8,715 nucleotides of DNA, from NCBI GenBank assembly GCA_003154635.1, contig PMDX01000185.1, forward strand, positions 1 to 8,715, read 5' to 3'. Under the pieces are notes generated by a model that was given only the letters and a program-made list of their open reading frames with translations, had not been told where the DNA came from and ran no database searches. This stretch comes from Actinomycetota bacterium. Its GTDB lineage: Bacteria > Actinomycetota > Geothermincolia > Fen-727 > Anoxymicrobiaceae. The position numbers were made by a program, and so were the translations under genes. Below are positions 1 through 5,833 of this stretch, one piece after another (within the stretch, counting starts at the first letter, position 1; every line of letters starts with the position of its first letter).

Positions 1-545
1 TCATGCCCATCGTTCCCGGTGAGACGGCGTGCTATCGTTGTTACCTTCCCGAACCACCATCCTCGCCGATCCAGGGGTGCGATGTCCTGGGAGTCCTCAA
101 CACGGTCACCGGGGTCACGGCGGAAATACAGTGCACTCACGCCCTGCGCATCCTGACGGGTAACTTCGAACCTGATGGAAACATGCTCTTCTTCGACCTG
201 TGGGAAGGCGAGTTCCAATATTTCAACGTGGACCGCCGTCCCGATTGCCCGGCGTGCGTCAGGGGCGACTATGAATTCCTTAGGAAAGAAAGCGCATCCT
301 GGGCCACTTCCCTTTGCGGTCGAAATGCCGTACAGATCACGCCCGCCGTGGATACGAAGCTCGATCTGGTCCAGCTCGCGGGCTCACTTGGCAAGCTCGG
401 GGAAGTTGAGGACAACGGCTATCTCCTGATCTTCAGGATAGACGGCTATGAGATCACGATCTTCCCGAACGGCCGTGCGATGGTTAAAGGTACTACCGAA
501 ACCCAGGTCGCACGCTCGCTATACTCGAGGTACGTCGGTATTTGA
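1..545 (+). CDS. ThiF/MoeB/HesA-family adenylyltransferase, C-terminal part (5' truncated)
   Basis: This is the C-terminal half of an E1-like enzyme of the ThiF/MoeB family, which adenylates the C-terminal glycine of a small sulfur-carrier protein such as ThiS or MoaD. The nucleotide-binding Rossmann part lies outside the window. The first ATG (position 3) is probably internal. Counting from it, a zinc site is formed by CYRC (C10, C13) and CPAC (C82, C85). QGC (C26), followed by a glycine-rich GVLNTVTGV stretch, sits where ThiF proteins carry a conserved cysteine. The last 90 or so residues form an extension with ATSLCGRNAVQI, FPNGRAMVKGT and ARSLYSRYVG motifs. I associate this extension with longer ThiF proteins of Gram-positive-type bacteria. 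Thiamine and molybdopterin roles cannot be told apart here because no thi or moa gene is visible. The gene converges on the marR-type gene, and I see no convincing terminator between them. Confidence 0.85.
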   Translation, partial: MPIVPGETACYRCYLPEPPSSPIQGCDVLGVLNTVTGVTAEIQCTHALRILTGNFEPDGNMLFFDLWEGEFQYFNVDRRPDCPACVRGDYEFLRKESASWATSLCGRNAVQITPAVDTKLDLVQLAGSLGKLGEVEDNGYLLIFRIDGYEITIFPNGRAMVKGTTETQVARSLYSRYVGI

Positions 546-638
546 TCCTGCGGCTGCGCGTGAAACCGGGTGGCTCCTACCCCGCTTTCCACCGACCGCT
601 CGGTTGCTTGCCGGAGTCATAGCAGGTTGCGAGATCTC
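546..638. other. convergent intergenic region without a clear terminator
   Basis: These 93 bases separate the stop codons of two convergent genes. The best structure is ACCGA-ccgc-TCGGT at 591-604, a 5-bp stem with no T-run on either side. It is too weak to call an intrinsic terminator. Nothing else is recognised. Confidence 0.4.
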
Positions 639-1085
639 TCAATCCTCCAGGTGCCTGTCGATCTCTTTGAGCAGGGAAAGGAACTTGTCCCTGTCGTTCC
701 TGCCGACCTCGAGGAAGACACTGTTGAGTTTCTCGAGGTGCATGTCTATGTTCCGTTGCGCCAGCGCCAGGCCTTCGTCGGTCAGCTTGACGAACACGAC
801 CCGCCGGTCGCCATCGTCGCGCTTTCTCTCCACAAGCCCCTTCTCCACCAGGCGGTCAACCGTCCTGGTGGCGACACCCTGGGCTATCTTCAGCCAGTGC
901 GTGAGGTCGCTCATCGATACTTCGCCCGAATCGAGCAGGGCAAAAAGGACGAGTACCTGCGGATACGACAGCTCGGTATCCGGTAGCGCCTCCATGCTGC
1001 TCCGGCGAAGGTTACGCATCGTGTGGAGTACGGTCATCACGACCTGAACGGTGAAGTCCTGTATGTCGTCTTGTTTACTTGGCAT
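639..1085 (-). CDS. MarR-family transcriptional regulator
   Basis: A 148-residue protein of normal MarR length, predicted to be a cytoplasmic dimer that binds DNA and may sense a small ligand. Residues 12-50 form the N-terminal helices. The winged helix-turn-helix spans about 55-102: SMSDLTHWLKIAQGVATRTV is the HTH and ERKRDDGDRRVVFVKLTDEG the wing, with the typical DxRR element. Residues 105-148 are the C-terminal dimerisation helices. ATG at 1085 is the only plausible start, since an in-frame TAG lies three codons upstream. There is no Shine-Dalgarno sequence before it. A palindrome lies 6 bases upstream of the start and may be its own operator. Its targets are unknown. The gene lies 191 bases downstream of the tetR-type gene on the same strand but has its own promoter, so it is probably a separate unit. 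Confidence 0.92.
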   Translation of the reverse strand: MPSKQDDIQDFTVQVVMTVLHTMRNLRRSSMEALPDTELSYPQVLVLFALLDSGEVSMSDLTHWLKIAQGVATRTVDRLVEKGLVERKRDDGDRRVVFVKLTDEGLALAQRNIDMHLEKLNSVFLEVGRNDRDKFLSLLKEIDRHLED

Positions 1086-1091
1086 AAGTAA

Positions 1092-1107
1092 CTATTGCAT
1101 TCAATAG
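1092..1107. promoter_or_regulatory. palindromic candidate MarR operator
   Basis: CTATTG-catt-CAATAG is a perfect 6-bp inverted repeat with a 4-base spacer. It lies between the predicted transcription start (near 1118) and the MarR start codon. The ATTG-N4-CAAT core resembles many MarR-family operators. Autorepression is inferred from position and symmetry only. Confidence 0.55.
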
Positions 1108-1124
1108 GTTTATATTTCCAGTGA

Positions 1125-1154
1125 TGTATAACTTCCGCGGGGGTCGCTTGTCAA
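1125..1154 (-). promoter_or_regulatory. sigma70-like promoter of the MarR gene
   Basis: On the minus strand a perfect -35 TTGACA (1149-1154) is followed after 18 bases by TATACA (1125-1130), a 4/6 match to TATAAT. Transcription would start near 1118, giving a leader of about 33 bases that contains the palindrome. The -35 also lies within TTG-t-CAA (1148-1154), a possible second half-site pair. Confidence 0.55.
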
Positions 1155-1276
1155 TAAGTAATTCGTGCAGGGTCTTTTGAAGTTTGGGCTCCGTGCGGTC
1201 AGAGAGACCACCCTCAAGCTGGATGACTCTTCCTCATCGAGGGAGGCTGCTTGTCGCACACCATCCTCACAAGAAC

Positions 1277-1858
1277 TCAGGCCTCGAGGCAGCGTCTCAG
1301 GTGGTCTCGACACGACTTGAGAACCTCGTCCGACTGGGGTGTTCCGGACAGGGCGCGCGACAGTGCGAGACCTCCAACCATTAAAGAAATGGTTGCGAGC
1401 GCCTCCTCTCCAGGCTGGTGTGCGCCGAAGTCGGAGTACTTCGATGTCAACCCCTCGGCCAGCATTTCGATGCCCTCCGCGAAAGCCTCTCGGACAGAGG
1501 TCTCCGACCTCGCCACTTCGGCAACGATAGCCGGTAGCGGGCAGCCGGTATCAGGGTTGTCCCTGTGCGTCCTCGAGAGGTACCTGCATACGACGGCCTC
1601 GATCCACGCTTCCGGCTGTGCGTCCTCGAGCCCGGCCGTCAGCGGGCCGCGCGACTCCTGCAGCGCCGTGCCTACCGCCTCCGTAACGAGAGACTGTTTT
1701 GACGGGAAGTGGGCATAAAAACCTCCGACCGTCATCCCGGCGCCGTCCATCACCTCGGATACGCTCGTTGACTCGATTCCCTTTTCCCTGATGAGAGTAC
1801 CCGCCGACTCGAGGATCTTCTCCCGGCTCTCTTCTTTTTTCTCCGACCTGCCGGTAAT
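1277..1858 (-). CDS. TetR-family transcriptional regulator with apparent ATT start
   Basis: The protein is 193 residues if it starts at 1858, a normal TetR length. Residues 12-57 form the HTH domain: SREKILESAG and LIREKGIESTSVSEV come first, then the recognition-helix region GMTVGGFYAHFPSK. The rest is an all-helical ligand-binding and dimerisation domain. The first conventional start, GTG at 1753, would remove helices 1 and 2 and leave a useless half-HTH. The frame stays open upstream to a TAA at 1892-1894 but has no ATG, GTG, TTG or CTG in that stretch. ATT at 1856-1858 has AAAGGAG exactly 6 bases before it and sets the correct N-terminus. The gene is third in the unit, 33 bases after the second Fe-S gene. 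It probably represses that unit, with the dyads at 4058-4088 as candidate operators (inference). A recent mutation or sequencing error changing ATG to ATT is the alternative. Confidence 0.85.
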   Translation of the reverse strand: MTGRSEKKEESREKILESAGTLIREKGIESTSVSEVMDGAGMTVGGFYAHFPSKQSLVTEAVGTALQESRGPLTAGLEDAQPEAWIEAVVCRYLSRTHRDNPDTGCPLPAIVAEVARSETSVREAFAEGIEMLAEGLTSKYSDFGAHQPGEEALATISLMVGGLALSRALSGTPQSDEVLKSCRDHLRRCLEA

Positions 1859-1864
1859 GGCTCT

Positions 1865-1871
1865 CTCCTTT
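1865..1871 (-). promoter_or_regulatory. Shine-Dalgarno sequence that decides the TetR start
   Basis: AAAGGAG on the minus strand, followed by AGAGCC and then ATT. The strength and 6-base spacing point to ATT at 1858 as the initiation codon. No Shine-Dalgarno sequence precedes the in-frame GTG at 1753. Confidence 0.75.
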
Positions 1872-1891
1872 CGTAGAAATGCGATGCGCGC

Positions 1892-2953
1892 TTACTCGTT
1901 TTTCATCCTAGCCGAGACGAACTCGCCTATGTCAGGGGGAGGCTTTATCTCCTCTCGGAGCACGAGCGCGATAGCCCTGTCTCCACCGCAGGTCGGCGTG
2001 CATACTCCACAGCCGATGCAAACCTTTTCGTCGACCACGGCAACGTCGTCTTTGATCGTTATGGCGTCCATCGGGCACCGTTCCTCACACGTGGAGCAAC
2101 TCACGCACTCCCCGGCATCGACACGCGCCACGTAATTGCTGCGCGATTGCGTCGCGTGTCCCCCGACCTTCATCGCGTGGATGAAAGCGCATCCGCACTC
2201 GCAGCAACTGCAGATGGTCGCCAGGCTCCCCCGGACATTGTCGCAGTTGTGGACCATCCCTTCTTCCGTGGTCTCCTTGAGTATCTTGAGACACTCGTCG
2301 CGGGTTATCTTCCGCGCCATGCCCTGCTCGACCATATGCCTGGCCATACTCCCGAAGTGGAGGCAGTTCTCGAGTGAATGGTCGCAGCCCTCACCCACAG
2401 AATTCCTCATCTGCCGGCACGGACAGAACGCCACGGCAATAAACGCGTCCTCTTTGATCATCGAAGGTATCGCATCGAAAGGGAGGATCTGCGAGGCGTC
2501 CTGGAGGGATTCCTCGATCGGGACCACCCTGATCAGGGGGATGCCGCGCGCGAGCTCCCCGCCGAACTCTTCGTCCATGTACTTGACCCATAGCGGGGCG
2601 AGGGCCCGTGTCATTTCGGTCTCCCTGCCTGCCCAGAACGGCGTCTCGACAAAGCCGACGACGCTCGGAAGCAGCCGGTATGTCCTCTCCTGTCCCGGCT
2701 TCCGCTGGCTGAAGACCGTGCCCCGGCGAGCCATGCGGTCGAGTATCTCCTGCAGCGAGTCCGCTTTCTCGTGAATAACCTCTTTCCACCCGTCGGCGGT
2801 CTTGCTCTCGAAGATGCTCATCTTCAGTGCGACCTCGGCCTCTTCTCCGGGATACAGTATCGCCAGGATCTTTAGAAGCGTTGGAGACATCGGCACCCCG
2901 GCCGGTGCCTTGTCAAGAAGCTCCGCCAGTCTTACGTAGACGTTCTCGTCCAT
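1892..2953 (-). CDS. multi-cysteine 4Fe-4S dicluster protein (second tandem copy)
   Basis: A 353-residue soluble iron-sulfur protein of unknown function with no signal peptide or membrane segment. Residues 5-105 look like a winged-helix-like helical domain (RLAELLD, LLKILAILY, MARRGTV, ERTYRLLPSVVGF). The middle carries CPCR (C177, C179), GEGC and ENC (C190, C197), CDN (C237) and a cluster CSCCECGC (C248, C250, C251, C253, C255). The C-terminus has two ferredoxin motifs: C283, C286, C289, C293 and C312, C315, C318, C322. The last motif ends CGG where CP is usual. Two [4Fe-4S] clusters are expected, and the other cysteines may bind a further one (inference). ATG at 2953 has AGGAGG 6 bases upstream. 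The gene lies 10 bases after its paralogue, with the ribosome site overlapping that stop. Electron transfer or redox sensing are guesses. Confidence 0.85.
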   Translation of the reverse strand: MDENVYVRLAELLDKAPAGVPMSPTLLKILAILYPGEEAEVALKMSIFESKTADGWKEVIHEKADSLQEILDRMARRGTVFSQRKPGQERTYRLLPSVVGFVETPFWAGRETEMTRALAPLWVKYMDEEFGGELARGIPLIRVVPIEESLQDASQILPFDAIPSMIKEDAFIAVAFCPCRQMRNSVGEGCDHSLENCLHFGSMARHMVEQGMARKITRDECLKILKETTEEGMVHNCDNVRGSLATICSCCECGCAFIHAMKVGGHATQSRSNYVARVDAGECVSCSTCEERCPMDAITIKDDVAVVDEKVCIGCGVCTPTCGGDRAIALVLREEIKPPPDIGEFVSARMKNE

Positions 2954-2963
2954 GCCGAACCTC

Positions 2964-4016
2964 CTACTGCCTCATCCGCGCGGCTAGGAACTCCTGGGGG
3001 GCGGGGGGCGGTTTGGTCTCCTCCCGGACGTGCAGCAGTATCGCCTCTTCCCCACCGCACGTCGGCGTGCAGACCCCGCAGCCTATACAAATGTCCTCGT
3101 CCACAACGGCCGCGTCGCCTACTGTAATCGCGTTTACCGGGCACCTTTCCTCGCAGATGCCACATGCGGTGCAGTCATCGATCGTTACCCTCGCCACGTA
3201 GTTGGAACGCGATATCGTGTCGTGCTCGGCTTTTTTCGCGCGGAAGAACGCGCAGCAACACGAGCAGCAGTTGCAGATGGTCCGCAGGCTTCCCTGGACG
3301 TTGTCGCAAACGTGGACTAGCCCCTGCTCGGTAGCGTCGCGCAGTATCTCGAGCGCCTGGTCGATGTTTATCTGCCTGGCCATACCCTGCTCTACCACAT
3401 ACCTGCCGAGGCTGCCGAAGTGCATGCAGTTTTCGGTCGATCGCTCGCATCCCTCTCCGAGGTACGTGCCTATCTGGCGGCACGGACAGTGCCCGACCGC
3501 CATGAAGGTCGCCTCCGCCAGCCTGTCCTTGAGCGCGTCAAAAGGAAGCACTTCGGACTCGTCCTCGAGCGATTCCGCTATCGGCACCACCCTGATGAGC
3601 GGAAGGCCGCGCTCCATCTCCTTACCGAACGCCTCGAGCATGTAGTCCCTCCACAGCGGGGCGAGCGCGCGCTTCTCGGGTGTATCTTCCCCGGAAAGAA
3701 ATGGGACCTCCGCGATTCCGACGACTGTCGGTAAGAGCCGGTAGATCCTCTCGCGCCCTGGCTTTTGCTCGGTTAGAACAGTCCCCCTGCGAGCCATGTC
3801 GGCCAGTATCCCCTCCAGTCTTCCGGCCTTTCCCGGTACGAGCTCCTCGCACTCGGCCAGCGTCTTGTTCTCATAGATACTCATCTTGCAGGCGACCTCT
3901 GCCTGCTCGGGGGTATAGAGAATGTCGAGGATTCCCAGCAGCGCGGGCGCCATAGGAGCACCTGCTATCGCTTTGTCCAGGTGTTCCGCGAGCCGCACGT
4001 ACACATCTTCGGCCAT
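2964..4016 (-). CDS. multi-cysteine 4Fe-4S dicluster protein (first tandem copy)
   Basis: A 350-residue paralogue of the next gene, alignable without gaps over residues 1-260 (157 identities counted by eye). It has the same plan: a winged-helix-like N-terminal domain (about 5-105), CPCR (C177, C179), C190 and C197, CDN (C237), then CNCCSCCC (C248, C250, C251, C253-C255). Two C-terminal ferredoxin motifs follow (C282, C285, C288, C292 and C310, C313, C316, C320). It has 21 cysteines in all. No signal peptide is present, so it should be cytoplasmic. I chose ATG at 4016 because GGGAGGA lies 4 bases before it and the paralogue begins at the same residue. The frame extends to 4100, but that stretch is promoter, dyads and leader hairpin. 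Function is unknown; partnership or heterodimerisation with its paralogue is inferred from pairing and tight spacing. Confidence 0.85.
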   Translation of the reverse strand: MAEDVYVRLAEHLDKAIAGAPMAPALLGILDILYTPEQAEVACKMSIYENKTLAECEELVPGKAGRLEGILADMARRGTVLTEQKPGRERIYRLLPTVVGIAEVPFLSGEDTPEKRALAPLWRDYMLEAFGKEMERGLPLIRVVPIAESLEDESEVLPFDALKDRLAEATFMAVGHCPCRQIGTYLGEGCERSTENCMHFGSLGRYVVEQGMARQINIDQALEILRDATEQGLVHVCDNVQGSLRTICNCCSCCCAFFRAKKAEHDTISRSNYVARVTIDDCTACGICEERCPVNAITVGDAAVVDEDICIGCGVCTPTCGGEEAILLHVREETKPPPAPQEFLAARMRQ

Positions 4017-4030
4017 TGTTTCCTCCCAAC

Positions 4031-4049
4031 CCGCCGGACTGCCCGGCGG
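4031..4049 (-). promoter_or_regulatory. GC-rich leader hairpin before the first Fe-S gene
   Basis: On the minus strand CCGCCGG-gcagt-CCGGCGG forms a perfect 7-bp stem with a 5-base loop. It ends 3 bases before the GGGAGGA ribosome site (4021-4027). There is no T-run, so it is not a terminator. It could affect translation or mRNA stability. Confidence 0.5.
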
Positions 4050-4057
4050 CATTGCCG

Positions 4058-4088
4058 ATATTATGCACGTAATATTATGCCCATAATA
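4058..4088. promoter_or_regulatory. pair of overlapping AT-rich dyads, candidate operators
   Basis: TATTATG-cc-CATAATA at 4073-4088 is a 7-bp inverted repeat. Beside it, 4058-4075 reads ATATTA followed by 6 bases and TAATAT, a 6-bp inverted repeat sharing three bases with the first. The two are also direct repeats of ATATTATGC at a 14-bp offset. They overlap the predicted -10 and transcription start of the Fe-S unit, so a bound dimer would block transcription. The co-transcribed TetR-type protein is the obvious candidate binder (inference). Confidence 0.6.
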
Positions 4089-4100
4089 CTGGAACGTCAA
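4072..4100 (-). promoter_or_regulatory. sigma70-like promoter of the Fe-S/TetR unit
   Basis: TTGACG (4095-4100) and TAATAT (4072-4077) on the minus strand are 17 bases apart, with 5/6 and 4/6 consensus matches. Transcription would start near 4065, leaving about 50 bases of leader. The promoter gives the Fe-S unit its own start although the response-regulator gene lies just upstream on the same strand with no visible terminator. Confidence 0.5.
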
Positions 4101-4137
4101 TAAGGGTCGGTATGCGGGGTTTTGTGGAGCCGTCGGT

Positions 4138-4827
4138 TTACGCGCAAGGCTCGTAGCGGTAGCCGAGGCCGCGAACGGTTACTATGCGCCTTGGACGAGC
4201 CGGGTCCTCCTCGACTTTCTCGCGGAGGCGGCGGATATGAACGTCGAGGTTCTTGTTCTGTCCGTAAAACTCACCTCGCCATCCGGCGGAGATCAGGTAA
4301 TCCCTTGCTAGCAGCTTGCCGCTTTTCTTGAGGAATAGTTCGAGCAGGCGGTATTCTACGGGCGGCAGGTCCACCACGGCCCCTCGCACTACTACCTCGT
4401 GGCGCTCCGGATCGATTGATACGTCTCCTGCCTCGAGTACGTCGCGATCGAATTCCTGAAGGGTACGCGACGCTCGGCGCAGTATCGCCTTGACCCTGGC
4501 CACGAGTTCCCTCATGCTGAACGGCTTGGTCACGTAATCGTCCGCGCCCATCTCCAACCCCAGGACCCTGTCAAGCTCAGTATCCTTTGCGGTCAGGATG
4601 AGCACCGGCGTGTCGCCCGCCTGCCTCACCCTCCTGCAGATCTCAAGTCCATCGATTACCGGGAGCATGAGGTCCAGGATTACCAGGTCATAGCCCCCCT
4701 CCTCGAACAAACGCCAGCCAGCGCCTCCATCCGTCGCCACCTCGGCTTCGAGCCCATCCTTCTCGAGGCTGTACTTGATCGCCTCGGCCATCGGCTCCTC
4801 GTCTTCGATAATGAGTATCCTGGTCAC
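4138..4827 (-). CDS. OmpR/PhoB-family response regulator, probably phosphate-responsive
   Basis: A 229-residue two-component response regulator. The receiver domain (1-118) has the acidic pair E8/D9, the phosphoacceptor D52 in ILDLMLP, T79 in LILTA and K101 in TKPF. The C-terminal winged helix (about 130-227) has the OmpR-family signatures LPPVEYRLLELF, NLDVHIRRLREKVEEDP and VRGLGYRYE. I chose GTG at 4827, with GAAAGG 7 bases upstream, because it begins directly at the first receiver strand. An in-frame ATG at 4881 would add 18 residues unlike the family and has poor ribosome-site spacing. The gene follows pstA by 61 bases and is probably co-transcribed with it, so a PhoB/PhoP-like role in phosphate limitation is inferred. 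The 11-bp repeats before pstS are its likely target. No histidine kinase or phoU adjoins it. Confidence 0.88.
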   Translation of the reverse strand: MTRILIIEDEEPMAEAIKYSLEKDGLEAEVATDGGAGWRLFEEGGYDLVILDLMLPVIDGLEICRRVRQAGDTPVLILTAKDTELDRVLGLEMGADDYVTKPFSMRELVARVKAILRRASRTLQEFDRDVLEAGDVSIDPERHEVVVRGAVVDLPPVEYRLLELFLKKSGKLLARDYLISAGWRGEFYGQNKNLDVHIRRLREKVEEDPARPRRIVTVRGLGYRYEPCA

Positions 4828-4888
4828 GATGCGGCCTTTCGCGCTCCATGCCCGGGTCTTCCCAATCCTTGAAACCTGCATGCCTTCA

Positions 4889-5833
4889 TCAAACGAACCT
4901 CGCTGCGGTCCTCGTCTTGCGCTTGTAGAGCCAGGCGATGAGCCTCGCCAGCAGGTTGAAGGCCAGGACCAGCAACAGCAGGAACGCCGCCTCCGCGCTG
5001 GCTATCTTGATGGCGTCCGGTATCATGAGTCCTCCCTCGCTGACCAGGTACCAGATGTTTCCCGCCATGGGCGCCGCTGGTTGTGTAGGCAGCAGGGGCG
5101 CCTTTAACACGAACGTCCCCACCGTGTAGACGATGGCCGCGCTCTCACCGACCACCCTCCCGATGGCAAGTATCGCGCCGGTCGTGATTCCCGGTATCGC
5201 GCTTGGTAGTACCACCTTCTTGATAGTATGCCAGCGACTCGCGCCCAGCCCCATCGAAGCCTCACGGTAGGAGTTGGGAACCGCTTTGAGAGCCTCCTCC
5301 GAGGTACGCATGATAGTGGGCAGATTGAGAAGGGCAAGAAGCAGCGCGCCGGCCAGAAGTGAGTAACCCAGGCCCATATACGTCACAAACAGCAACAGTC
5401 CGAAGATCCCGAAGACTATGGACGGCACCGTAGTCAGGACGTCCGCCCCAAACCTCACCGAGCGCGTCATGAACCCTTCCCTGGCGTACTCGGACATGTA
5501 GATCGCGGCGCCTACGCCGACGGGCAAGACTATTACCAGAGTAAGAATAGCGAGATAGAACGAGGACCAGACCATTGGCCAGATACCCCCACCCGCCGCG
5601 CTTGTCCTGGGCGCGCCGAAAACAAAGTGCGGGTTCAAAGCGTAGAGGAGCCCTTTCCAGCAAATGGCGATGACGATAAAGCCCAGCAGCGCGAGGCCGA
5701 ACATGGCCATGCTCCAGACGACGACGGTCGCGGTCCGATCTGTCCTCTTTGCCCTGCCCGCACTCCGGCGAACAGCCGGAGAACCGGCTTCAATACCGAA
5801 AGCAGTTTCGGTGGTCTGTAAGTCTCTGTTCAT
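4889..5833 (-). CDS. pstA: phosphate ABC transporter permease PstA
   Basis: A 314-residue inner-membrane permease that pairs with PstC to form the high-affinity phosphate channel. About six membrane segments are visible: residues 36-58, 88-112, 132-158, 159-175, 212-240 and 277-303. The cytoplasmic EAA loop that contacts the ATPase is at 180-210 (EALKAVPNSYREASMGLGAS), followed by the conserved GRVVGE (225-230). The N-terminal 35 residues are polar and cytoplasmic. ATG at 5833 overlaps the pstC stop as ATGA, indicating translational coupling. The open frame continues upstream to 6304 in another frame inside pstC, but that part is arginine- and aspartate-rich shadow sequence. The cognate ATPase PstB, normally the next gene, is missing; a response regulator follows instead. 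Confidence 0.93.
   Translation of the reverse strand: MNRDLQTTETAFGIEAGSPAVRRSAGRAKRTDRTATVVVWSMAMFGLALLGFIVIAICWKGLLYALNPHFVFGAPRTSAAGGGIWPMVWSSFYLAILTLVIVLPVGVGAAIYMSEYAREGFMTRSVRFGADVLTTVPSIVFGIFGLLLFVTYMGLGYSLLAGALLLALLNLPTIMRTSEEALKAVPNSYREASMGLGASRWHTIKKVVLPSAIPGITTGAILAIGRVVGESAAIVYTVGTFVLKAPLLPTQPAAPMAGNIWYLVSEGGLMIPDAIKIASAEAAFLLLLVLAFNLLARLIAWLYKRKTRTAARFV

Larger units (their letters stand above)
1086..1276. other. intergenic region between tetR-type and marR-type genes
   Basis: These 191 bases hold the MarR promoter and operator at the left. The remainder (about 1160-1276) shows only a 6-bp hairpin with one G-U pair (GTGGTC/GACCGC on the minus strand) and no T-run, so no intrinsic terminator is seen after the tetR-type gene. 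An open frame of 67 codons at 1110-1313 (-) crosses the promoter and the end of the tetR-type gene and is not believable as a gene. Confidence 0.5.

Noticed and set aside
591..604. ACCGA-ccgc-TCGGT as a bidirectional terminator
   Set aside because: The 5-bp stem has no T-run on either strand.
448..1047. 199-codon and 138-codon plus-strand frames opposite the MarR gene
   Set aside because: They are antisense shadows of a clear MarR coding region, with serine- and arginine-rich low-information sequence.
1110..1313. 67-codon open frame on the minus strand
   Set aside because: It crosses the MarR promoter and overlaps the end of the tetR-type gene, shows no family motif and has unremarkable composition.
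2136..2774. 212-codon plus-strand frame opposite the second Fe-S gene
   Set aside because: It is the antisense shadow of a conserved cysteine-rich gene, with no domain, ribosome site or promoter.
4017..4100. N-terminal extension of the first Fe-S protein to an upstream ATG
   Set aside because: The added 28 residues would be encoded by the promoter -10, dyads, hairpin and ribosome site. The paralogue begins at the later ATG.
4101..4137. Terminator after the response-regulator gene
   Set aside because: No stem with a following T-run is visible, so read-through into the Fe-S unit remains possible.
4828..4881. ATG at 4881 as start of the response regulator
   Set aside because: It adds 18 residues before the first receiver strand, and its only purine-rich stretch is 1 base away. 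GTG at 4827 has a correctly spaced site.
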